From positions 248,001 through 312,000 of the forward strand of contig NZ_JAEQMU010000004.1 in assembly GCF_017908035.1 (NCBI RefSeq): a DNA stretch of 64,000 bases. Reading direction: 5' to 3'. Origin of the DNA: Sphingobacterium tabacisoli. Lineage in GTDB: Bacteria; Bacteroidota; Bacteroidia; Sphingobacteriales; Sphingobacteriaceae. Shown in pieces: positions 29,524-38,269 of the stretch (positions within the stretch are counted from its first letter, which is position 1; each line of letters begins with the position of its first letter). The position numbers and the translations under genes are program-made. A model generated the notes under the pieces. That model had not been told where the DNA came from. It made no database searches and saw nothing but the letters and a program-made list of their open reading frames with translations.

Positions 29524-30708
29524 TTAAATGATTTCAGTTACCTGACCAGCACCTACTGTACGACCACCCTCACGGATAGCGAAACGTAGACCTTTTTCCA
29601 TAGCGATAGGACTAATCAACTTAACAGAGATAGTAACGTTATCACCTGGCATAACCATTTCAGTACCTTCTGGCAACATGATCTCTCCTGTTACGTCTGT
29701 TGTACGGAAATAGAACTGAGGACGGTATTTGTTAAAGAATGGAGTGTGACGTCCACCTTCTGCTTTTGATAATACGTAAACCTCAGCTTTAAAGTTATCA
29801 TGAGGAGTTACTGAACCTGGTTTACAGATAACCATACCACGTTTGATATCAGTTTTCTCAATACCACGTAACAATAAACCTACGTTATCACCAGCCTCAC
29901 CGTAATCTAAGATCTTACGGAACATCTCAACACCAGTTACTGTAGATTTTAAGTTCTCAGCACCCATACCTAAGATTTCAACTGGATCACCAGAGTTGAT
30001 TACACCTCTTTCGATACGTCCTGTAGCAACAGTACCACGACCAGTGATCGAGAATACGTCCTCTACTGGCATCAAGAAAGGAAGGTCAGTCAAACGTGGA
30101 GGAATTGGAATGTAGTTATCTACAGCATCCATTAATTCCATGATTTTATCAACCCACTCAGGCTCACCATTCAATGCACCTAGAGCAGAACCTTTTACTA
30201 CTGGAATATCATCACCTGGGAATTCGTAGAAAGATAATAATTCACGAACTTCCATTTCAACTAAGTCTAACAACTCAGGGTCATCAACTAAGTCAGTTTT
30301 GTTCATGAAAACTACTAACGCAGGAACACCAACCTGACGAGCCAATAGGATGTGCTCACGAGTTTGAGGCATAGGACCATCTGTAGCAGCAACTACGATG
30401 ATAGCACCGTCCATCTGAGCAGCACCAGTTACCATGTTTTTAACGTAATCGGCGTGACCTGGACAGTCAACGTGTGCATAGTGACGGTTAGCTGTTTGGT
30501 ATTCTACGTGAGACGTGTTGATTGTGATACCACGCTCTTTTTCTTCAGGTGCAGAGTCAATTGAATCAAATGAACGAGCTTCTGAAAAACCTTTATCAGC
30601 CAATACTTTTGAAATAGCAGCTGTAGTTGTTGTTTTACCGTGGTCAACGTGACCGATTGTACCAATGTTTAAGTGTGGTTTACTACGGTCAAATTTCTCT
30701 TTTGCCAT
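29524..30708 (-). CDS. tuf: Elongation factor Tu
   Basis: GTPase that delivers aminoacyl-tRNA to the ribosome, 394 residues. It shows G1 GHVDHGKT (19-26), the switch II motif DCPGHADY (81-88), NKTD (136-139) and the C-terminal beta-barrels ending '[16 protein letters not shown]'. It follows four tRNA genes on the same strand, and TATTTTTG (minus strand, 30757-30764) could be a -7 element, although no good -33 was found. Confidence 0.99.
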   Translation of the reverse strand: MAKEKFDRSKPHLNIGTIGHVDHGKTTTTAAISKVLADKGFSEARSFDSIDSAPEEKERGITINTSHVEYQTANRHYAHVDCPGHADYVKNMVTGAAQMDGAIIVVAATDGPMPQTREHILLARQVGVPALVVFMNKTDLVDDPELLDLVEMEVRELLSFYEFPGDDIPVVKGSALGALNGEPEWVDKIMELMDAVDNYIPIPPRLTDLPFLMPVEDVFSITGRGTVATGRIERGVINSGDPVEILGMGAENLKSTVTGVEMFRKILDYGEAGDNVGLLLRGIEKTDIKRGMVICKPGSVTPHDNFKAEVYVLSKAEGGRHTPFFNKYRPQFYFRTTDVTGEIMLPEGTEMVMPGDNVTISVKLISPIAMEKGLRFAIREGGRTVGAGQVTEII

Positions 30709-30784
30709 GTTTATGCGAATTAGTAATTATTAAATATTCTTTTATTAAATTTTATACAAAAATATAATAAACTTTAAGTTATCG

Positions 30785-30856
<72 letters not shown>

Positions 30857-30943
30857 TTTATAAAAGCTTATTTACAGATTTATGCCCCCACCTAATATCA
30901 TAAATTTACGAAAAGATAGAGACTGAAAATCTTGAAATTAAAG

Positions 30944-31016
30944 AGCGGAAGACGAGGTTCGAACTCGCGACCTATAGCTTGGAAGGCTATCGCTCTACCA
31001 ACTGAGCTACTTCCGC
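30944..31016 (-). tRNA. tRNA-Gly (TCC)
   Basis: 73 nt. Acceptor GCGGAAG/CTTCCGC, D-arm GCTCAGTTGGTAGAGC, anticodon loop CTTCCAA (anticodon TCC), T-arm GAGTTCGAACCTC. Reads GGA/GGG. Confidence 0.95.
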
Positions 31017-31019
31017 TTT

Positions 31020-31038
31020 TGACCTTTTTAAAAGGTCA
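31020..31038. repeat. Inverted repeat between tRNA-Gly and tRNA-Tyr
   Basis: TGACCTTTTTAAAAGGTCA is a near-perfect 19-bp palindrome in the spacer between two co-transcribed tRNAs. It is probably an RNA processing hairpin. Confidence 0.4.
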
Positions 31039-31049
31039 GAAAAAAAGTG

Positions 31050-31130
31050 TGGGGGGAGAAGGATTCGAACCTTCGAAGCCGAAGCAACGGATTTACAGTC
31101 CGTCCCATTTGACCGCTCTGGAACCCCCCC
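31050..31130 (-). tRNA. tRNA-Tyr (GTA)
   Basis: 81 nt with a long variable arm. Acceptor GGGGGGG/TCCCCCC, anticodon stem-loop CGGACTGTAAATCCG (anticodon GTA), T-arm GAAGGTTCGAATCCTTC, discriminator A. Confidence 0.95.
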
Positions 31131-31159
31131 AGACCTGCAATTTACATCGCTTTTTTTTG

Positions 31160-31232
<73 letters not shown>

Positions 31233-31709
31233 TTTTATATATTTTTCTTTAAAATCTCTAAGAACATCTGTTACTTTGGAACAGCGAGTGCAAAAATCAA
31301 AATTTTATTTCAAACTTGCAAGAGATTTTTTAAAAAACTTTTTTCTTTTTTTCTTACTTAAAGAACGTCTTCAAAAGTGAAACAAACAACAGATGTTTCC
31401 GTTTTTGATGATGCAAAGATAGACACAGAAATGACTTATCAAAAACATTTCGACAAAAAAAACGCACCTAAACATCCATCACACTGATATGCAAGCAAAT
31501 AATTTTCACTAAAAAAACGCACCATTTCAACAAAGCCTATATACTCCCCACCCTCCAACAGAAAAATCATCATTTTATACCAACCTTTTTTCTCCGCTCA
31601 TATCTGCATCTGGTAGACCGCACACCTTTCCAATAGGAGTTTTTCAGTTTGAGTTTCGTGAATTCCATCCATTTTTTCTAAGTTTGAGACTTTGAATTTT
31701 CACTACTAC
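31233..31709. other. 477-bp divergent intergenic region
   Basis: Noncoding gap between the tRNA-tuf operon (minus) and the outer-membrane protein gene (plus). It holds the tRNA-operon promoter at 31414-31442. It also contains two copies of AAAAAAACGCACC (about 31455 and 31511), 56 bp apart, and TAAGTTTG (31679-31686), which could be the -7 box of the outer-membrane gene without a clear -33 partner. No ORF or RNA gene was recognised. Confidence 0.6.
31414..31442 (-). promoter_or_regulatory. Bacteroidota-type promoter for tRNA-tuf operon
   Basis: Minus-strand TATCTTTG (31414-31421) with TTG at 31440-31442, an 18-bp spacer, is identical in form and spacing to the rplK promoter. It lies about 180 bp before tRNA-Thr(TGT). 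Confidence 0.7.
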
Positions 31710-32855
31710 ATGAATCGAAATAAAATAATACTTAGCCTTCTCTTATTAGGAACCTCACTTACAACAACTGCTCAAACAGAAAATAGCTTTGTCAAAAGAG
31801 TAATAAAAAAAGTATTCTCCTCGACAAGTGACAGTACCCGTGGCCCAAGTTTCATGTTACTTCCCGCATTTGCATATGCACAGGAAACAGGTTTGGAAAT
31901 AGGTGTTGCAAGTGCATACAACTTCTATATGGACAGGACAGACTTACAGAGTAAGACCTCGAATGTCATGCTTATCGCAACAGTAACTACAGAAAAACAG
32001 AAAAAAATAAACATAACTTCCGATTTATGGACCAAAGGAAATGAGTACCATATCTTAACAGACATTCGTCTACGTGACTGGCCATTCAACTTTTATGGTA
32101 TTGGGAACAACACCTGGAAAGCGGATGAAGACTATCTAGAACAAACGCTATACCGCGTAAAAGTAGATGTAGAAAAACGCGTTGCACCAAAATTATATGT
32201 TGGGATTAATGCCAACTATGACAAATTTAAATTCCAGGATGTCGAGACCGGAGGCATCTTCGACTCGCAAAACATCTATGGAAAAAATGGCGGACAATTT
32301 CTAGCGTTAGGAGTTTCAGCACTATATGACACTCGCGACGTGACGACATTTACGACTAAAGGCTTTTATGGAAGAGCAAAATATGCTTATGCACCAAACT
32401 TTTTCGGAAAGGACAACTACAAAGGAAGCCAGGTAGAAATAGACGTAAGGGGCTATTACCCTTTTTCCCATAAAGTAAGCTTAGCTACCCAAGGTCTCTA
32501 TAGAGGGACATATGGAAAAAACATTCCATTTTATGCCATGAGAGACCTAGGCGGAGATATGAGTATGCGAGGTTACTACCTAGGGCGTTACAAAGACAAC
32601 AATTACATCACTGCACAAACAGAACTACGCTATCGCTTTCTGCCTCGTTTTGGAGTTGCCGGTCTACTCGGAACAGGAAGTACGTTTTCAGATGAACATA
32701 AAATCCGACTTGTACCAAGCTATGGCGCTGGAATCCGTTATTTCTTTAGTATAGAACACAGCAGTAGTATTCGATTAGATTATGCTTTTGGAGAAAAAAG
32801 AGCTGGTGAAAAGAGACAGTCTGGTTTCTACCTGAGTGTCAGCGAGGCATTTTAA
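31710..32855 (+). CDS. Outer-membrane beta-barrel protein, BamA/Omp85 surface-antigen type
   Basis: A 381-residue exported protein with a signal peptide (MNRNKIILSLLLLGTSLTTTAQ). The ATG at 31710 starts this peptide; an upstream in-frame TTG adds six residues of no value. The mature part is a run of amphipathic strands ending in Phe, as outer-membrane barrels do. 'DTRDVTTFTTKGFYGRAKY' and 'DLGGDMSMRGYYLGRYKD' resemble the barrel of the D15/BamA family, the latter near the (V/I)RG(F/Y) barrel-lid motif. There is no room for POTRA domains, so it is a barrel-only member of unknown role. It is not near other outer-membrane genes. Confidence 0.8.
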   Translation: MNRNKIILSLLLLGTSLTTTAQTENSFVKRVIKKVFSSTSDSTRGPSFMLLPAFAYAQETGLEIGVASAYNFYMDRTDLQSKTSNVMLIATVTTEKQKKINITSDLWTKGNEYHILTDIRLRDWPFNFYGIGNNTWKADEDYLEQTLYRVKVDVEKRVAPKLYVGINANYDKFKFQDVETGGIFDSQNIYGKNGGQFLALGVSALYDTRDVTTFTTKGFYGRAKYAYAPNFFGKDNYKGSQVEIDVRGYYPFSHKVSLATQGLYRGTYGKNIPFYAMRDLGGDMSMRGYYLGRYKDNNYITAQTELRYRFLPRFGVAGLLGTGSTFSDEHKIRLVPSYGAGIRYFFSIEHSSSIRLDYAFGEKRAGEKRQSGFYLSVSEAF

Positions 32856-32866
32856 TGGCTAAAAGA

Positions 32867-33322
32867 TTATCTCCAATACGGAAAGCGTAATTTAAAGAGT
32901 TCTTTAGGTTGCTCTTTTCGATAGAAAACCAAGCCATAGTAAAACAAATCTATACAAACAATAAAACGGGAGTCACGACAAATCGACTCCCACAACAATT
33001 TTCTTCCGTTATCTCTATAAATATCTGGAATAACTAAATATCGGAATTGTTGTTGGAGAATTGTAAGTTGTTCCACATCCATCATCACATCTTCAATAAC
33101 AAAAGCCTTATCCCTCCCTTTTTCCAAAGGCGAAGAAACATAGTCCACCTCAAAATAGGTTGCGACGTCAGCCAATAACAACTGTTGTTTATTAGCTATG
33201 TTAGTACGCTTGGATTTTGCATAAATCACTTCATCAGCCATGCTGTACACAAAAGGGGAATGGGTACCATGTCGGCTATTGGAAGAAAAAAAATGGAAAA
33301 AGAGACGCCACAAATATTGCAT
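32867..33322 (-). CDS. Shrunken SAM-methyltransferase-like protein
   Basis: A 151-residue protein of unknown function. Its N-terminus (RHGTHSPFVY, 17-26) and C-terminus (IDLFYYGLVFYRKEQ, 124-138, then FKLRF) match the ends of a Bacteroidota class I methyltransferase family that I recall as about 230-260 residues. Between them the glycine-rich SAM-binding segment (usually ...ELGTSLG...) is absent; only about 95 residues remain, with 'KAFVIEDVMMDVEQL' and 'YLVIPDIYRDNGRKLLWESI' in place of the later strands. The frame is intact with no stop, so it may be a stable reduced protein and not a pseudogene. It converges on the outer-membrane gene with a 11-bp gap. Confidence 0.65.
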   Translation of the reverse strand: MQYLWRLFFHFFSSNSRHGTHSPFVYSMADEVIYAKSKRTNIANKQQLLLADVATYFEVDYVSSPLEKGRDKAFVIEDVMMDVEQLTILQQQFRYLVIPDIYRDNGRKLLWESICRDSRFIVCIDLFYYGLVFYRKEQPKELFKLRFPYWR

Positions 33323-33423
33323 TCCGCAAAATTAGTACTTTCAGGCAAAAGAAAAACGAAAACCAGAACGAGTTTATGTCTTTTGTCTCCGCTCTACTGA
33401 CAGACTGCTGTCAAAACAGGACC

Positions 33424-33431
33424 TAAATTTG
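33424..33431 (+). promoter_or_regulatory. Possible -7 box for the GyrI-like gene
   Basis: TAAATTTG fits TAnnTTTG and lies 28 bp before the ATG at 33460. The -33 region offers only CTG at a short spacing, so the call is tentative. Confidence 0.35.
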
Positions 33432-33459
33432 CTTTCATACATTTTAATAACATTACATT

Positions 33460-33918
33460 ATGGAATTTTTACAAGTAGATTCGTTTGAACTTATAGGTAT
33501 TTCAATTTTGACCAGTAATGATCCGGGCAAAGCTGAGCTAGATATCCCTACTCTATGGGAGCGTTTTTTTGCAGAGGACATTATAAACAAAATCCCCAAC
33601 AGAACGACAAGCTCAATTTATTGCGTCTACACAGACTATGAAAGCGACCATACCCAGCCCTATCGAGTTCTATTAGCGTGCCCTGTATCCACAATCGACG
33701 AAATACCGGACGGCATGCTTGCCCATAGAATAGATAAGGGTAAATTTCATAAATTCACAGTTAAGGGTGACATGAAGGATAATATTATCTACAACAAATG
33801 GCTGGATATCTGGGAATCGGGGCTAGACAGAACCTTCCAATCGGACTATGAAGTATATGATGAACGGAGTCAAGACCGGAGCAATGCTGAGGTTGATATC
33901 TTTATTGGCATAAAGTAG
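33460..33918 (+). CDS. GyrI-like / AraC effector-binding-domain protein
   Basis: A stand-alone 152-residue protein resembling the small-molecule-binding domain found in GyrI, in the C-terminus of some AraC regulators and in integron-borne Cass2 proteins. Typical segments are 'IPTLWERFF' (entry helix), 'SIYCVYTDYESDHTQPYRVLLAC' split over two strands, and the repeat-half ending 'DIFIGIK'. It lacks any DNA-binding domain. The family binds amphipathic or cationic drugs or acts as a toxin/gyrase modulator. Which applies here is unknown. It is transcribed alone and converges on the histidine kinase gene of the export system. Confidence 0.7.
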   Translation: MEFLQVDSFELIGISILTSNDPGKAELDIPTLWERFFAEDIINKIPNRTTSSIYCVYTDYESDHTQPYRVLLACPVSTIDEIPDGMLAHRIDKGKFHKFTVKGDMKDNIIYNKWLDIWESGLDRTFQSDYEVYDERSQDRSNAEVDIFIGIK

Positions 33919-33943
33919 CCCATACATCAGAAAATAAAACCCT

Positions 33944-33971
33944 GGCCGGCAGTCCCGCAAAGATGTCGGCC
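33944..33971. terminator. Hairpin between converging GyrI-like and histidine kinase genes
   Basis: GGCCGGCA (33944-33951) pairs with TGTCGGCC (33964-33971), an 8-bp GC-rich stem with one G-U pair. It lies between two convergent genes, so it may end either transcript. Confidence 0.5.
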
Positions 33972-33994
33972 CTATAAAACGACAAATAGATCGA

Positions 33995-35314
33995 TCAGAA
34001 ATTCAATGTAAACACACTTCCATTTCCCTCCTCACTATCGACCATGATATTTCCATTATGGACCAACATAATTTGCTTACTTAAAGTAAGCCCTACTCCT
34101 GTACCGGTTTTACGAGTTGTAAAGAAAGGTGTAAAAATCTGTTCCTGTATATCGGCATTCATTCCCTTGCCATTGTCTGCGATCTGGATTTGCACCCGAC
34201 CCTCCTGCGTCTTTCCCGATATACTAATATAAGGTCTTTCACAGTCTGCCACAGCCTCCATGGCATTCAACAAAAGATTGATAACGACCTGCTCGATAAG
34301 ATTTCTATCAGCCCTCACCAGTAAACGTCGATTTTTAATAATGATATCTACATCTATCCCCTTCTGTAGCATAGTGGGTTCCAGTAGCTGATAAATATCT
34401 TCAAAAAGATCAATCAATAATATGTCGTTAAAGTCGGGCTGATCCACCCTATTGATTAATCTATAACTCTTGGCAAACTGCAGCAAGCCCTCGCTCCTCC
34501 TTTTTATAGTATAAATCCCCACCCTTAAATCCTCCATATCTTCATCATTATAGCCACTTTCCAAACGTCCATGAAGTGTTTCTGCCAAAGAACTAATAGG
34601 CGCTATCGAATTCATAATCTCATGGGTCAACACCCGAAGAAGCTTTTGCCAGGCATTTGTTTCGGCCTCGTCAATGGCTTCATTAATATTTTGACATACC
34701 ACGATTCGAAATACTCCTTCCTGTGTTTCGAACTCAGAACTATTCATTAATAGTTTAATCTTCCCTTGAATTGAATTTACAGTCTCTGTCTGCGGCTTCC
34801 CGATCTTCAGCCCCAACGTTTTGTCATACAAATCCTGATTTCTTTTGGTCAGTCCTTTGATATTTCCCAAATGAGGAGTATTGAATAGCTGCTTAAATGC
34901 ATCGTTAATCCAAATAACCTTTCCGGATTCAGCTTCATAAAAGATAATAGCGGAATCGAGCATATTGATTACCTTATTCAAGTATTGATGCTGTAACTCC
35001 TTATCTATACTTATTTGCCTGTAGACTTGATTGATCGTATTGAAAGCGGAGAACAATTTACTCTCAGTGCTTTTTTTGTCCTTTATAGCAAATCTTCTCG
35101 TAAAATCATTGTATCGAACAGCCTCTGCAAAGTCCAGCACGTGATTCAACAATCTTCGCTCAAGATTAAACCATTGATAGGCCAATACAACTATAATGAA
35201 AAATGATAGTATAGCATACAACCAATATCCCAACAAGGCAAGATAAGCCACACCTGTACCACACAAGAGCAGCAAGATGATTTTCAAGAAAAGGAAAAAG
35301 CCTAATTTCCCCAT
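33995..35314 (-). CDS. Histidine kinase of NtrB type, partner of the sigma-54 activator
   Basis: A 439-residue membrane sensor kinase. Two membrane helices fill residues 5-48 with almost no periplasmic loop, so it probably senses within the membrane. A HAMP-like/PAS-like region (about 100-210) follows. The H-box phosphorylation site is His231 (LTHEIMNSIAPI), with N-box 'NLIEQVVINLLLNAMEA' (338-353), G1 DNGKGM (380-385) and G2 GTGVGLTL (404-411). The gene starts 3 bp after the response regulator, the last of the tolC-regulator-kinase operon, so the two are almost certainly partners. Kinases of this type with NtrC-like partners are common in Bacteroidota; the signal is unknown. Confidence 0.92.
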   Translation of the reverse strand: MGKLGFFLFLKIILLLLCGTGVAYLALLGYWLYAILSFFIIVVLAYQWFNLERRLLNHVLDFAEAVRYNDFTRRFAIKDKKSTESKLFSAFNTINQVYRQISIDKELQHQYLNKVINMLDSAIIFYEAESGKVIWINDAFKQLFNTPHLGNIKGLTKRNQDLYDKTLGLKIGKPQTETVNSIQGKIKLLMNSSEFETQEGVFRIVVCQNINEAIDEAETNAWQKLLRVLTHEIMNSIAPISSLAETLHGRLESGYNDEDMEDLRVGIYTIKRRSEGLLQFAKSYRLINRVDQPDFNDILLIDLFEDIYQLLEPTMLQKGIDVDIIIKNRRLLVRADRNLIEQVVINLLLNAMEAVADCERPYISISGKTQEGRVQIQIADNGKGMNADIQEQIFTPFFTTRKTGTGVGLTLSKQIMLVHNGNIMVDSEEGNGSVFTLNF

Positions 35315-35317
35315 ATA

Positions 35318-36682
35318 TCAGATATTATATTTCTCCATCCTCCTGTACAGGGCAGCACGTGTCAGTCCCAAATCTTTAGCGGCTTTACTGATATTACCGT
35401 TGTACCGCTCGATAGCTGATTGTATAGCCTTTCGTTCCAATTCTTCTAAACTCTGATTTCCGAACCCCTGATGTTCCATAGGGAACTCTACCGTCGAGAC
35501 CTGCTCGATAGGGGAAAAGAGAATATCCCGCTCACCGATACTCAACCCTTCGCTCATAATAATAGCCCGTTCAATACTATACTGTAGTTCCCTGACATTT
35601 CCAGGAAAGTGGTAAGATTTCAACTTCGCTATTGCATCTCGTTCAAACCCTTCAATATTTTTATGATATTTTGCATTATAAAAACCTAGAAAGTGATTAG
35701 CCAGAAGAATGACATCCTCTCCCCGCTCCCGTAATGGCGGAACTTGGATCTCTACCGTGTTAACTCTATAGATAAGATCTTTTCGGAAGCGACTTTCATC
35801 TGCCAGTGCTCTTAGGGGAACATTTGTTGCGCTCAACAACCGAATATCGACATCAATACCAATATGAGACCCTAAAGGTGTAACCTGTCGATTCTGCAAG
35901 ACACTAAGCAATTTAGCCTGTTGATGTAGCCCTATATTTCCTATTTCATCAAGAAACAGTGTCCCCTTATCAGCGGCTTCAAAACGACCTGCCCGATCCT
36001 CCCTCGCATCTGTAAATGCTCCTTTCTTATACCCAAAGAGTTCACTTTCGAAAAGCGTCTCCGTGAGTGCACCGACATCCACCTTTATATAAGGAGCTTT
36101 ATTCCTCAGCGAACGTCTATGCAGAGCCCTAGCAATCAAATCCTTTCCTGTACCATTCTCTCCGAGAATAAGGATATTAGCTTCCGTGGGCGCAACTTTA
36201 TCTATTTTGTATTGTAAGTCTTCCATCACTGCAGATCTCCCTACCAACTCATCTTCTTCCCGTAATGCCTGCACATTCCTTTTCTTCCCTTTCTCTTTTG
36301 TCTCGCTGTAGGTCGATTCTAGGGTATTCAACAGATGTTCGTTAACCCAAGGCTTCACAATAAAATCGGAAGCTCCCAATTTGAGCGAGCGAACCGCTAG
36401 ATCGACTGCACCGTACGCTGTGATCATAATGACCCGAATATGTGGATAAGCCTCCTTTATCTTCCCCAACCAAAACAACCCTTCATTACCGGTATTGATT
36501 GCACTTTTAAAATTCATATCCAACAACACCAGATCTATCGTGTTTTTCGACAGAATACTAAGCAAATTTTCCGGATTACGCTCAATAATCACCTCATTGA
36601 CCAGCGGACGCAAGAGTATCCTTACGGCAGTCAACAAGTCTTGATCATCATCTACAACTAATACTCGTGCTTTTTTCATCAA
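35318..36682 (-). CDS. Sigma-54-dependent response regulator (NtrC family)
   Basis: A 454-residue activator. The receiver domain carries phosphoacceptor Asp55 with acidic Asp11/Asp12 and Lys110. The AAA+ domain has Walker A GENGTGKD (174-181), the sigma-54-contacting loop as GAFTDA (221-226, where the classical motif is GAFTGA), and Walker B TLFLDE (241-246). A Fis-type helix-turn-helix (about 428-450, '[20 protein letters not shown]') ends it. The gene lies 11 bp after tolC and 3 bp before the kinase. Its likely targets are the paired inverted repeats at 38105-38141 and 50307-50343. A start at the second Met (36679) is equally possible. Confidence 0.95.
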   Translation of the reverse strand: MMKKARVLVVDDDQDLLTAVRILLRPLVNEVIIERNPENLLSILSKNTIDLVLLDMNFKSAINTGNEGLFWLGKIKEAYPHIRVIMITAYGAVDLAVRSLKLGASDFIVKPWVNEHLLNTLESTYSETKEKGKKRNVQALREEDELVGRSAVMEDLQYKIDKVAPTEANILILGENGTGKDLIARALHRRSLRNKAPYIKVDVGALTETLFESELFGYKKGAFTDAREDRAGRFEAADKGTLFLDEIGNIGLHQQAKLLSVLQNRQVTPLGSHIGIDVDIRLLSATNVPLRALADESRFRKDLIYRVNTVEIQVPPLRERGEDVILLANHFLGFYNAKYHKNIEGFERDAIAKLKSYHFPGNVRELQYSIERAIIMSEGLSIGERDILFSPIEQVSTVEFPMEHQGFGNQSLEELERKAIQSAIERYNGNISKAAKDLGLTRAALYRRMEKYNI

Positions 36683-36693
36683 AACTAAATTAG

Positions 36694-38007
36694 TTATAAA
36701 TTTATAGTTCCAGTATAATAGTCGTTGATATATTTCTGCAACATAAGTTCGTACCGTTTGATCAATAGCTGAGTTTGGGCGTTATCTAGTTTTGTTTTCG
36801 CCGTGAGGAAGACTACAGAATTACTATTTCCTGCATCAAAATGAACCTGCGCTATTCGAAATGCTTCTTTATAGCTATTCTCTTGTTCCCGGAGATTAGC
36901 AACATTTACTTGCAGTGTTTCTAAATCAAAAACCGTTTTGGCAGTCTCCTCTCGCAGTTTACTTTTTGCTATTTCTCTATCCCAAATCACTTCCTGCAGA
37001 TTTAGCTTCGCCAACTTAACCTGATTTCTTGTTCGGAACTGATTAAAAATCGGAATACTAAGTCCTAATGAAACACCTTTTGATAGGTAGTTGTTCATCT
37101 GCCTGCCATAACTGCTCGGATTGGTACTCGAGTACCGCGACCAAAGCCCCGCTCCTAATGACAAGGATGGGAGGTAAGCCGCACGTTCCACCTTCACCCC
37201 TTGTTCTGCCTCCCTAATACGCCAATCATACGCTTTAAACTCTGGCAAAACGTCCAATGCATTTCTAAAAAGCTCCTCTCCCGTTTGCCTCGCTACATCG
37301 AGCGACATAGCCAAGGGTTCAATATCACCTAAACTATCTATAGACAGATTTAAAAGTGAGGCCAACTGCAACCTATTTCTATTTAACAATTGCGCACTTG
37401 CTTCTAGTGTATTTTTATCGGCATGTAGCTGTCCCTGTATATCATAGTAGTCTCCAGGGCTTACCGCCCCTTCTTTATGCAGAATCTCCGTACGCCGCAC
37501 ATTCTCTTCCGTCACAGCCAATTGTCCTTTGGTTTGTTCCAGCATATCTTTGGCCGTCAAAACTAGGATATAGGCCGTCAGCACATCCAATTTCAGTTCA
37601 TTCTTCGCATGATCAAATTCAAATCGTCCTGCCTCTTTCGCATTAGCCTGCCTACGAATATGGTGTAATGTCTGGAATCCATTAAATATAGGCACATTTA
37701 AATTGAGTGCCTGGTTCCCTGAAAAATAACTCTCTTCGACAAACTGATTCGTGGTTGGGTTTACGCTCCGCCCCTCATTATAGGCATGCCCCCACTCCGC
37801 CTTTAGAGAAGGTAACCTATTATTCTTCGCCTGTTTAAGTGCTATATTATTTCTTACTAGATTCAATTCAGATCGTTGCAATGCCGGATTATTCTCCAGA
37901 GCCAACCTGATGCAATCGACAAGGGACAAACGTTTTGTCTGCCCTCGCGCCTGCACTAAACAACTAGTAAATAAAAACAAAATAAAAATTCTAAAAATCG
38001 TCTTCAT
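36694..38007 (-). CDS. TolC-family outer-membrane efflux protein
   Basis: A 437-residue outer-membrane channel with a signal peptide (1-23). It shows the two-fold repeat of long coiled-coil helices and barrel strands: 'RLSLVDCIRLALENNPALQR' opens the first half, 'ALDVLPEFKAYDWRIREAEQ' the second, and 'SLGLSIPIFNQFRTRNQVKLA' is the equator/strand segment. It is the first gene of the minus-strand operon that also encodes the sigma-54 activator and kinase. It is divergent from the HlyD-type adaptor, so together with the plus-strand genes it completes a tripartite MacAB-TolC exporter. A -24/-12-like sequence lies about 31 bp upstream of its start. Confidence 0.92.
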   Translation of the reverse strand: MKTIFRIFILFLFTSCLVQARGQTKRLSLVDCIRLALENNPALQRSELNLVRNNIALKQAKNNRLPSLKAEWGHAYNEGRSVNPTTNQFVEESYFSGNQALNLNVPIFNGFQTLHHIRRQANAKEAGRFEFDHAKNELKLDVLTAYILVLTAKDMLEQTKGQLAVTEENVRRTEILHKEGAVSPGDYYDIQGQLHADKNTLEASAQLLNRNRLQLASLLNLSIDSLGDIEPLAMSLDVARQTGEELFRNALDVLPEFKAYDWRIREAEQGVKVERAAYLPSLSLGAGLWSRYSSTNPSSYGRQMNNYLSKGVSLGLSIPIFNQFRTRNQVKLAKLNLQEVIWDREIAKSKLREETAKTVFDLETLQVNVANLREQENSYKEAFRIAQVHFDAGNSNSVVFLTAKTKLDNAQTQLLIKRYELMLQKYINDYYTGTINL

Positions 38008-38037
38008 TTTAAATGATCAATTATTAGATTGGCTTAC

Positions 38038-38052
38038 CCATAGCACGTGCCA
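38038..38052 (-). promoter_or_regulatory. Candidate sigma-54 promoter of the tolC operon
   Basis: Minus-strand TGGCACGTGCTATGG: the -24 element TGGCACG is perfect, and the -12 element reads ATGG where TTGC is expected, at the standard distance. The -24 T (38052) is exactly 53 bp from the near edge of the inverted repeat at 38105. The leader to the tolC ATG would be about 20 nt. Confidence 0.6.
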
Positions 38053-38104
38053 AAAACATAAACAACTATAAAACAACACCATACAAAAGAAATATCATAT
38101 AGGG

Positions 38105-38141
38105 TGTCCATTGCCGAACAAACAGTGTCCGAATACGGACA
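38105..38141. promoter_or_regulatory. Paired activator-binding inverted repeats in the tolC/hlyD divergent region
   Basis: Two 16-bp sites, TGTCCATTGCCGAACA (38105-38120) and TGTCCGAATACGGACA (38126-38141), are 21 bp apart start to start, i.e. two helical turns on the same DNA face. The second has perfect TGTCCG/CGGACA arms. They are centred midway between the two candidate -24/-12 promoters. They look like enhancer sites for the NtrC-type regulator; binding is inferred. Confidence 0.75.
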
Positions 38142-38193
38142 CCTTAAACCCGATTAATACAATAAACAACTGTAAAACAGTGTTTTAAAAAAA

Positions 38194-38208
38194 TGGCACA
38201 AGATTGTA
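38194..38208 (+). promoter_or_regulatory. Candidate sigma-54 promoter of the hlyD-ABC operon
   Basis: TGGCACAAGATTGTA: a good -24 element (TGGCAC) and a -12-like TTGT, but the spacing is one base shorter than the canonical form. The first T is 53 bp past the inverted repeat ending at 38141, mirroring the tolC side exactly. The start codon follows about 60 bp downstream. Confidence 0.5.
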
Positions 38209-38269
38209 GGTGATTCTGCCGAAGGGCTTTTTGTGCGCCTTTTTTGGATTTTTAATTTTTAGTTTCTGA

